Source: Flavobacteriales bacterium
GTDB taxonomy: Bacteria; Bacteroidota; Bacteroidia; Flavobacteriales_F; PHOS-HE28
Length of the DNA stretch: 6,170 nt
Reading direction: 5' to 3'
NCBI GenBank assembly: GCA_025455765.1
Contig: JALOLX010000092.1
Coordinates: 1-6,170, forward strand
Shown: piece after piece, positions 1 through 5,591 of the stretch
How the letters are laid out: the number at the start of each line of letters is the position of its first letter
Numbering within the stretch: the stretch's first letter is position 1
Notes under the pieces: model-generated
The model's input: the letters and a program-made list of their open reading frames with translations, nothing else
Database searches by the model: none
What the model was told of the DNA's origin: nothing
Position numbers and translations under genes: made by a program

Positions 1-707
1 GCGATCTGCTGTGCCTTCATGGCATTGCGCGCACCGATGGCCGCCTGGAGCTCGAAGATGTTGTACTCCTTGCTGATGCCCACGAACCGCTGGATGTGGT
101 CACTGCTGATCTGGCCTCCTTCCTCTGTAACCAAGCACAACTTTTCCACCTCCTTTACGGCCTTGGCCAGGTCACTGCCCAAGTGGCTGGCCAACAACTG
201 CGCTTCGGTAGGCCCCAAACGTCGTTTCTGGCTCTTGGCCACGCTCATCAGCAGGTCGGGGAGCTTGTCGTCCTTCACCTTATCACTGAGGAACACACTG
301 CCGCCTCCTTTTTGTACGGCCTTGATCACGCCCTTGCGCCCGTCCACCTTCTTGTGCTTGTGGCACAGCACCAGCACCGTGGTAGGCGTCGGTTTAGCCA
401 GGTAGGTCTCCAGCTTCTCGATCTCGTCGATCCGCCAGTTCTGCAGCTCGCGCACGATGACCAGCTGCCGTTCGGCCATCATGGGAAAGCGGAGGCACGT
501 GTCCTTCACCAGTTCATGGTTCGCGTCGCGCCCGTACAGAATGGTCTGATTGAAGTCACGCTCGTGGTCAGCAAGCGCCAAGTGCTCAACCTCATCCGCG
601 ATCCGATCGATGAAGAAGCTCTCTTCGCCGTGCAACAGGTACACCGGCTTGAAGGTGCCGGTGCGCACCTCCAACATGATCTTCTTGTAGTCGTCGATCA
701 CGCTCAT
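1..707 (-). CDS. holA: DNA polymerase III delta subunit, 3' end cut by window edge
   Basis: This is the delta subunit of the clamp loader, which opens the beta sliding clamp and helps load it onto primed DNA at the replication fork. The minus strand is open from an ATG at 707 to the window edge, giving 235 residues. I estimate that about 100 C-terminal residues are missing compared with the usual length of 330-345. The N-terminal domain carries the family signature PVYLLHGEESFFID (residues 21-34). The middle has a lysine-rich stretch, HKHKKVDGRK, and a GSDLAKAVKEVEKL helix typical of HolA. The conserved GISKEYNIFELQ segment lies at residues 210-221, and these parts closely resemble Bacteroidota HolA as I remember it. 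The start ATG overlaps the amn stop codon (ATGA, 704-707), so translation is probably coupled to amn, and no separate promoter is evident. Identification is confident. The missing C-terminal oligomerisation domain cannot be judged. Confidence 0.95.
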   Translation of the reverse strand, partial: MSVIDDYKKIMLEVRTGTFKPVYLLHGEESFFIDRIADEVEHLALADHERDFNQTILYGRDANHELVKDTCLRFPMMAERQLVIVRELQNWRIDEIEKLETYLAKPTPTTVLVLCHKHKKVDGRKGVIKAVQKGGGSVFLSDKVKDDKLPDLLMSVAKSQKRRLGPTEAQLLASHLGSDLAKAVKEVEKLCLVTEEGGQISSDHIQRFVGISKEYNIFELQAAIGARNAMKAQQI

Positions 708-1477
708 TCAAAGCGCAGGTGCTTCACACTTCGGCCTTCATTGATGATCTCGCGCAACGCGGCGATCCCCACGCGTACATGGGTCTCCACAAAAGAGCCC
801 GTGACCTTGGCATCGCTCGCGCTGGTCTTCACCCCCCACGGCACCATCGGCTGGTCGCTTACGAGCAACAAGGCCCCGGTGGGGATGCCATTGGCGAAGC
901 CGGTCATGAAGAGCGTGGCGGTCTCCATGTCGATCGCCATGCAGCGCATGAGCCGCAAGCGTTCCTTGAACTCCACATCGTGCTCCCACACCCTGCGGTT
1001 GGTGGTATAGACCGTGCCGCTCCAGTAGTCGAGGTCCATGTCACGGATCACGCCGCTCACTGCGCGGTGGATCATGAAGCTAGGCAGGGCGGGAACTTCG
1101 GGCGGCAAGTAGTCATTGCTGGTGCCTTCACCCCGGATGGCGGCGATGGGAAGGATCAGATCCCCCAACTCGTTCTTCTTCTTCAATCCTCCGCACTTCC
1201 CCAGGAACAGCACGGCCTTGGGGTCGATGGCGCTCAGCAGGTCCATCATGGTGGCCGCGTTCGGACTGCCCATGCCGAAGTTGATCATCACCATATCCTC
1301 CGCCACTGCCACTTTCATGGCCTTGTCCTTCACCTTGATCTCCGCGCCGGTCTGCTGGCAGAAGATGTCCAGGTAGTTGTCGAAGTTGGTGAGCAGGACG
1401 TATGGCCTGAACGCATCCAAGGGCAATCCGGTGTAACGCGGCAGCCAGTTCTGTACAATGTCCTCCTTGGTGTGCAC
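704..1477 (-). CDS. amn: AMP nucleosidase, short Bacteroidota type
   Basis: The enzyme hydrolyses AMP to adenine and ribose 5-phosphate in the cytoplasm, a purine turnover role. It belongs to the purine nucleoside phosphorylase/UDP fold. Visible motifs are NFGMGSPNAATMMDLLSAI (66-84), FLGKCGGL (91-98), IRGEGTSNDYLPPEVPALP (114-132), TVYTTNRRVWEHD (155-167), AIDMETAT (181-188; the Met-Glu pair expected to contact ribose) and SDQPMVP (207-213; the Asp expected at the active site). I chose the GTG at 1477-1475, giving 257 residues beginning MHTKEDIVQNWLPRYTG, because this matches the N-terminus of Bacteroidota homologues. The frame stays open to 1633, but that extension is low-complexity, unrelated to the family and antisense to the neighbouring gene. 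The protein is far shorter than E. coli Amn (about 480 residues) and lacks its N-terminal regulatory domain. The downstream holA start overlaps the stop. Confidence 0.94.
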   Translation of the reverse strand: MHTKEDIVQNWLPRYTGLPLDAFRPYVLLTNFDNYLDIFCQQTGAEIKVKDKAMKVAVAEDMVMINFGMGSPNAATMMDLLSAIDPKAVLFLGKCGGLKKKNELGDLILPIAAIRGEGTSNDYLPPEVPALPSFMIHRAVSGVIRDMDLDYWSGTVYTTNRRVWEHDVEFKERLRLMRCMAIDMETATLFMTGFANGIPTGALLLVSDQPMVPWGVKTSASDAKVTGSFVETHVRVGIAALREIINEGRSVKHLRFE

Positions 1478-1482
1478 TTTTG
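1475..1482 (+). promoter_or_regulatory. Possible -7 box for the HsdR_N-like gene
   Basis: CACTTTTG matches TAnnTTTG except for its first base and ends 5 bases before the ATG at 1488. The spacing equals that seen before the protease gene, so transcription would begin at or next to the start codon. The box covers the first codon of amn on the other strand. No -33 TTG was found. This is a weak call, based mainly on the repeated geometry in this window. Confidence 0.3.
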
Positions 1483-1487
1483 TAGGG

Positions 1488-1967
1488 ATGTTGACCGGGG
1501 ACCAGCAGCTCGCCCTACCCGACCATGGGGTCAAAACTAAGCAGGAAGGCGCAGGGTCCTTCCTCTTCGATCCCCTGCGCCGTAAATGGGTGGCGGCCAC
1601 GCCGGAAGAATGGGTACGGCAGCACTTCATCAATCATTTGGTGCATGACCTGGGTTACCCGCCGGGGAGGATCGCCGTGGAGCATGGCCTGAAACTCAAC
1701 GGACGCGACCAACGGACCGATGCACTGGTCTTCGATGCCTTCGGGAAACCCCTGTTGCTGCTGGAGTGCAAGGCGCCTCAAGTGTCCATCACCCAGCGAA
1801 CCTTTGAGCAGGCCGGCCGTTACAATTCGGTCTTCAAGGTACCTTACCTGATGGTCACCAACGGGTTGCGGCATTTCTGTTGTCGCCTGGACCTTACCCA
1901 AGGGACTGTTGATTTCTTACCCCAGTTGCCCCTCTACAGCGCCCTTACCCCCCCTTCAGCACCCTAA
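1488..1967 (+). CDS. Stand-alone HsdR N-terminal domain protein (PD-(D/E)XK nuclease fold)
   Basis: A 159-residue protein resembling the N-terminal nuclease domain of type I restriction HsdR subunits, but with no helicase part. The order is: N-terminal strand region with FLFDPLRRKWVAATPEEWVRQ (25-45), a helix, then the PD-(D/E)XK core. Candidate catalytic residues are Glu65 (in RIAVEHGLKLNG), Asp78 (in QRTDALVFD) and the Glu93-x-Lys95 pair in LLLLECKAPQV. ITQRTFEQAGRYN (101-113) and PYLMVTNGLRHFCC follow, both typical of the small Bacteroidota family annotated as 'type I restriction enzyme HsdR N-terminal domain-containing protein'. An in-frame ATG at 1458 would overlap amn. I prefer the ATG at 1488 because conserved sequence begins soon after it (LALPDHGVK). 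No hsdM or hsdS gene is nearby, so a restriction role is doubtful. From memory such genes are often found near holA in Bacteroidota. Nuclease activity and substrate are unknown. Confidence 0.87.
   Translation: MLTGDQQLALPDHGVKTKQEGAGSFLFDPLRRKWVAATPEEWVRQHFINHLVHDLGYPPGRIAVEHGLKLNGRDQRTDALVFDAFGKPLLLLECKAPQVSITQRTFEQAGRYNSVFKVPYLMVTNGLRHFCCRLDLTQGTVDFLPQLPLYSALTPPSAP
1532..1539 (-). promoter_or_regulatory. Bacteroidota -7 box, probable amn-holA promoter
   Basis: On the minus strand the sequence reads TAGTTTTG, an exact match to the Bacteroidota sigma-ABfr -7 consensus TAnnTTTG. It lies 54 bases before the chosen GTG of amn, predicting a 5' leader of about 45-50 bases. I found no good TTG at the expected -33 spacing, so the call rests on one 8-base match. 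The box lies inside the coding sequence of the divergent HsdR_N-like gene. Confidence 0.5.
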
Positions 1968-1972
1968 CTTTG
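1965..1972 (+). promoter_or_regulatory. Bacteroidota -7 box before the S8 protease gene
   Basis: TAACTTTG is an exact match to the TAnnTTTG -7 consensus and sits 4 bases before the ATG at 1977. Its first three bases are the TAA stop codon of the upstream gene. Transcription would begin at about the A of the start codon, giving a leaderless or nearly leaderless mRNA. No TTG is seen at the usual -33 spacing. Confidence 0.55.
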
Positions 1973-1976
1973 TGTC

Positions 1977-4565
1977 ATGTTGCGTCTTCCACCCTTGTTC
2001 GCACTGGCATGCTCGCTCTGGCCTGCTGCCGCTCATGCTCAGTACGCCGAAAAGATGGGCTTCCCCCTGAAGGCCTATCTCAAGCAACAGCACGCGGCGG
2101 ATGCCGAAGTGGACCTCTTCGTCCGTGGACCACGTGACGCAGCGGCGGCGGCGGTGCTGTTGCATGGCGGCAAGGTGAAGATGAGCAGGGAAGGTGTGGT
2201 GAGCGCCCGCGTTCCCGTGTCCCGCGTACATGCGTTGGCGCAGGAGCCCGCTGTTCATTTCTTCGAGTTCAGCCTCGATAAAGGCTACACGCTCAATGAC
2301 TCGATGCGGGTGAAGAGCCGGGTGAACGAAGTACACCTGGGCAACGCCCCTTTGTTGCAGGGCTACACCGGCGAGGATGTGGTATTGGGCATTATCGATT
2401 CCGGCCTCGATCACCAGCATCCGGATTACCAGAACGCCGATGGAACGACACGCATCCTGAAGTACTGGGACCAGACCCTGGCCGTCCATCCCACACGTAC
2501 GCCTCAACCATATGGCTACGGTCAAGTGTGGAATTCAGCGGACATCGATAACGGGGTGATGACCTCGATCGATCAGAACGGCTACAACGGACATGGAACG
2601 TCAGTGGCAGGGATCTTTGGTGGGAACGGGCTTGCCAACGGGAAGCACAAGGGCGTGGCTCCCGATGGCGAGTTCATCGTGGTCTCCAGCCGCTTCAATG
2701 CCCCCAATTGGCGCAGTGTGGTGGCCGACGGCGTGAAGTACATCTTCGATGAGGCCGCTGCTCTTGGTCGCCCCGCGGTGATCAACGCCAGCCTGGGTAC
2801 CTATTTCGGTTCCCACGATGGCTTGGATGCTGCGGCCCTCTTCATCGATGATCTGCTCCTTCAACAAGGCGGCCGTGTGATGGTGTGCGCCGCAGGCAAT
2901 TCCAACGACCTGGCTCCGTACCACTTGCGCACCTTCGTGGACAGCGATACCAGTTGGACCTGGTTCCGCCGTAATGGGAGTAGTGCACTGGGCTATCCTG
3001 CGGTGTATTTCGATCTATGGGCGGATGCTGAGAATTTCGAGAACGTGCAGTTCGCCATTGGCGCTGATCGTCCCACTCCACTGCGCTATCGCGGGCGCAC
3101 CCCCTTCCGCACGATCGCCGAAGTGGTGGGCACCGTTGTTACCGACACGCTTCGGAGCTTCAGCGGTAATCGCATCGGCGTGGTGGACTACTACGCGGTG
3201 CAACGTGGCGACCAATATCAGATGCAGGTGCACATGCGTGAACCTGATTCGGTCAACTACCGCTTTCGGTTCATGACCACTGGTTCAGGGATGTTCGACG
3301 TGTGGAGCTCTTCATCTTTCGGTTACTCTTCCATGGATGCGGTGGCGCCCAATTCCACCACTTTGCCAGCTGCCGTGCACTACGTGTTGCCCGACAGGGA
3401 CCAGCACATCGTGGATTCCTGGGCCTGCTCACCCCACGTACTTACCGTGGCCAACTACCAGAACGAGACCAGCTACATCGATTACCTCGGCAATCCGCAG
3501 AGTGTTGCAGGTCGCGAGGACAGCATTGCCTCTCCATCGTCTGCTGGTCCAGCTCGCAGAGGCCTGCTGAAGCCGGATATCGCAGCGCCGGGTAGCATCA
3601 CCTTCACCGGTCCTTCCTTGGTGATCCTGCAGGCGAGCATCGCCAACAACGGCATCGCAGTGGATGCGGGTGGCTGGCATGTGCGCGGCGGCGGCACGTC
3701 AGCGGCCTCCCCAGTGGTGGCGGGTGCCGCAGCGCTCTACCTGCAGAAGTGCCCCTGGGCCACCGCGGCAGAAGTGAAGAACGCATTGCTCACCACCGCA
3801 CGCACCGATACGTTCACCGGAACCGTGCCCAACAACCGCTGGGGTGTTGGCAAGTTGGATGTGTTCAACGCACTCATCTCCAGTGGCCCCGCCCCGACGT
3901 TGGAACTCTCGGGGAGCAACCCCTTCTGCGCCGGTACAGCGCTGGAGGTGACCACCTCGGAGCCCATGACCACCTACGCATGGAACACCGGCGCAACGGA
4001 CGCAGTGCTTGCTGTGGATACCACTGCGACGATCAGCGTGGAGGTCACCAACGCGTCCGGTTGCATCGGTCGAAGTGATACTCTGTTCCTTGAGGTCCTT
4101 CCCCCGCCCGCAGTGCCGCTCGTTACCGAAAGCGAGGGACTGTTGACGAGCACCGACGCGGCCACCTACCAATGGCTGCTGAACGGCGCGCCCATCAACG
4201 GCGCTACGGAACAGTCCTATGCCGCTGAGACCGGTGGGTGGTATCAGGTGCTTGTAAGTGATGCCAACGGGTGCTTCAGCACGAGCGACAGCCTGCAAGT
4301 GATCATCACAGAGGTGGACGCTGTCGGTGGTCCTGTGCTGCGCCTTTGGCCAAGCCCCGTCCGCACTGAACTCTTCCTTGAAGTGGGTGCGATGGCCGAC
4401 CCTTACAATGTGGAAGTGTTGGATGGCGCGGGCCGCGCGGTGTTGCGCGAACGCATGCAGGGAGGAGGGGTACAGGTGATGGACGTATCCGTGCTCGCAC
4501 CAGGTGGATACTTGCTGCGAAGCCCAGAATTGCCGCGTCTGTTGGCCCGCTTCAACAAGCTCTGA
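1977..4565 (+). CDS. Secreted S8 (subtilisin-like) serine protease with T9SS sorting domain
   Basis: An 862-residue exported protease expected to cut proteins outside the cell. Residues 1-21 form a signal peptide ending AHA, with cleavage likely before Gln22. Residues 22 to about 125 look like a propeptide. The catalytic domain has Asp141 (VVLGIIDSGLDHQHPD), His206 (NGHGTSVAGI), the oxyanion Asn308 (CAAGNSN) and Ser575 (GGGTSAASPVVAGAAALYL), so the triad is complete. Between Asn308 and Ser575 lies an enlarged, apparently beta-rich insertion (about 311-520), followed by the common subtilase segment LKPDIAAPG (531-539). Two Ig/PKD-like modules follow (about 640-708 and 712-779), each with a related motif, TNASGC or SDANGC. 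The last 75-80 residues, beginning LRLWPSPVRTELFLEV and containing GAGRAVLRE and LAPGGYLLR, match a type A T9SS C-terminal sorting domain, normally removed on export. The start is fixed by the signal peptide. Substrate is unknown. Confidence 0.94.
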   Translation: MLRLPPLFALACSLWPAAAHAQYAEKMGFPLKAYLKQQHAADAEVDLFVRGPRDAAAAAVLLHGGKVKMSREGVVSARVPVSRVHALAQEPAVHFFEFSLDKGYTLNDSMRVKSRVNEVHLGNAPLLQGYTGEDVVLGIIDSGLDHQHPDYQNADGTTRILKYWDQTLAVHPTRTPQPYGYGQVWNSADIDNGVMTSIDQNGYNGHGTSVAGIFGGNGLANGKHKGVAPDGEFIVVSSRFNAPNWRSVVADGVKYIFDEAAALGRPAVINASLGTYFGSHDGLDAAALFIDDLLLQQGGRVMVCAAGNSNDLAPYHLRTFVDSDTSWTWFRRNGSSALGYPAVYFDLWADAENFENVQFAIGADRPTPLRYRGRTPFRTIAEVVGTVVTDTLRSFSGNRIGVVDYYAVQRGDQYQMQVHMREPDSVNYRFRFMTTGSGMFDVWSSSSFGYSSMDAVAPNSTTLPAAVHYVLPDRDQHIVDSWACSPHVLTVANYQNETSYIDYLGNPQSVAGREDSIASPSSAGPARRGLLKPDIAAPGSITFTGPSLVILQASIANNGIAVDAGGWHVRGGGTSAASPVVAGAAALYLQKCPWATAAEVKNALLTTARTDTFTGTVPNNRWGVGKLDVFNALISSGPAPTLELSGSNPFCAGTALEVTTSEPMTTYAWNTGATDAVLAVDTTATISVEVTNASGCIGRSDTLFLEVLPPPAVPLVTESEGLLTSTDAATYQWLLNGAPINGATEQSYAAETGGWYQVLVSDANGCFSTSDSLQVIITEVDAVGGPVLRLWPSPVRTELFLEVGAMADPYNVEVLDGAGRAVLRERMQGGGVQVMDVSVLAPGGYLLRSPELPRLLARFNKL

Positions 4566-4568
4566 CCA

Positions 4569-5546
4569 TTACGGGAGCCCGAGGTGGAACAGCGCATCGC
4601 CATGGTTCACCACGGGCGAGGTGTTCACGCAGATGATGTGCCCTTCCAAGGGTGCCCGCACCTGCCGTACCGATTCACCGTAAGGGTCGCTCACCAGGCC
4701 CAACACCATGCCCTTATCCACCTTCGATCCGTTCTCCATCACCGGGTGGAACAGGCCGGCCATCGGAGCGCGCACCCATTTAGATGAGGTAAGGAGCGAG
4801 GTGCCACGGGTATGGTCCGATGGACCGTTCCAGAGTCCAAGGTGTTCCATCACACGCGTAATGCCCCGATGGGCTTCGCGTACAGCATCTTCATCCAAGC
4901 TGCGGGCCTTGCCGCCCTCAAAGAGGATGTAGCGCTTGCCCAGGTGGTTCAAGTGCGATCGGATGGACTTCTCCCGGATGGGCGCACGCAACACCAAGGG
5001 CGGGTCGAACACCTGTGCGATCGCCCAAGAGCCCTCGTCCCCTTCAGTGAAGCGGACATGCGGATGGTTGTAGCGCTGATCGGCGCCACTGTGCAGGTCG
5101 ATCACAACATCCACGGCCGGCAGCACCTCGGTCACCAGCGCATGGGCCAGTCGACTGGCCAGCGATCCGTTCGGGGCGCCAGGAAAGAAGCGGTTAAGGT
5201 CCCGCCCATCCGGCAGTTCGCGCTGCATGGCCAGGAAGCCGAACACGTTAAGGATCGGGATCGCAACAAGGGTGCCGCGTTCCAACGGTCGTTCCGCCAG
5301 ATCGGTAAGGATGCGTCGTGTACTATCGATGCCGTTCACCTCATCCCCGTGTACACCAGCAAGCACCATCAATACGGGTCCGTCCAACGGTGCGCGATGC
5401 ACCACCACCGGGATCTCCACACGGGTGCGGGTATACAGCCGCGCAACTTGCAGGTCCAACGTGCGCGTCTCGCCCGGTCGCACAGATTCGCCGAGGATCC
5501 GCACCAGCGTGCAGACATCACCGCGCGACCCCTCCTTGGTGCTCAT
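4569..5546 (-). CDS. Succinylglutamate desuccinylase/aspartoacylase family zinc hydrolase
   Basis: A 325-residue M14-like metallohydrolase, predicted cytoplasmic because no signal peptide is seen. Relatives remove acyl groups from amino acids (AstE, aspartoacylase), but the substrate here cannot be read from sequence. Expected zinc ligands are His66 and Glu69 (LAGVHGDEVNG) and His152 (VIDLHSG). DLNRFFPG (116-123) holds the substrate-binding Asn-Arg pair, and Glu210 in ILFEGGKAR is the likely catalytic Glu. The C-terminus from about 257 (VRAPMAGLFHPVMENGSKV, then VRAPLEGHIICV) resembles a barrel-sandwich, biotinyl-like domain common in this subfamily. The ATG at 5546-5544 was chosen because the frame upstream, open to 5774, runs antisense through the regulator gene and is not family-like. 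In Bacteroidota such genes often accompany a RimK-type ATP-grasp ligase; none is present here. Its stop lies 3 bases from that of the protease gene. Confidence 0.92.
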   Translation of the reverse strand: MSTKEGSRGDVCTLVRILGESVRPGETRTLDLQVARLYTRTRVEIPVVVHRAPLDGPVLMVLAGVHGDEVNGIDSTRRILTDLAERPLERGTLVAIPILNVFGFLAMQRELPDGRDLNRFFPGAPNGSLASRLAHALVTEVLPAVDVVIDLHSGADQRYNHPHVRFTEGDEGSWAIAQVFDPPLVLRAPIREKSIRSHLNHLGKRYILFEGGKARSLDEDAVREAHRGITRVMEHLGLWNGPSDHTRGTSLLTSSKWVRAPMAGLFHPVMENGSKVDKGMVLGLVSDPYGESVRQVRAPLEGHIICVNTSPVVNHGDALFHLGLP

Positions 5547-5552
5547 CGGGGG

Positions 5553-5560
5553 TGAAGGTA
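5553..5560 (-). promoter_or_regulatory. Possible degenerate -7 box for the aspartoacylase-family gene
   Basis: The minus strand reads TACCTTCA, matching TAnnTTTG at four of the six fixed positions, and ends 6 bases before the ATG at 5546. The placement matches the other start-proximal boxes in the window, but the match is poor and no -33 element is visible. Confidence 0.25.
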
Positions 5561-5579
5561 GGTGGCGCGAACGAGCTGG

Positions 5580-5586
5580 TAACTTG
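5580..5586 (+). promoter_or_regulatory. Possible -7 box for the Crp/Fnr-type regulator gene
   Basis: TAACTTG resembles TAnnTTTG with one T missing and ends 5 bases before the GTG at 5592. Its TAA is also the in-frame stop that limits the regulator's reading frame upstream. With the TACCTTCA box on the other strand, it would place two opposed start points inside a 45-base spacer (5547-5591). The call is weak. Confidence 0.25.
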
Positions 5587-5591
5587 CGCCC

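Noticed and set aside
96..1540. Long plus-strand open frames (304 and 273 codons) opposite holA and amn
   Set aside because: Their translations are rich in His, Gln and Val without family resemblance, and they lie wholly antisense to two confidently identified genes. High GC at third codon positions creates such frames.
1478..1633. N-terminal extension of amn from a TTG at 1633
   Set aside because: The extra 52 residues are unlike the family, the region codes for the HsdR_N-like protein on the other strand, and the GTG at 1477 gives the normal family N-terminus.
1488..1967. Restriction-modification or defence island
   Set aside because: Only the isolated HsdR_N-type domain is present; there is no methyltransferase, specificity subunit, helicase, integrase or other defence gene in the window.
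1977..2040. Lipoprotein signal at Cys12 of the S8 protease
   Set aside because: The residues before it (Ala-Leu-Ala-Cys) are not a good lipobox, while a standard signal peptidase site (AHA before Gln22) and a T9SS sorting domain fit a soluble exported protein.
2136..2160. Short GCG-rich run coding for poly-alanine in the protease propeptide
   Set aside because: It is only a few codons long and ordinary for GC-rich coding sequence; there is no sign that it is a functional repeat.
4563..4600. Shared terminator between the convergent protease and hydrolase genes
   Set aside because: Only 3 bases separate the two stop codons, and I see no stable inverted repeat with a T run on either strand nearby.
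4812..5555. A 247-codon plus-strand frame opposite the aspartoacylase-family gene
   Set aside because: It is antisense to a gene with intact catalytic motifs, and its own translation shows no recognisable domain.
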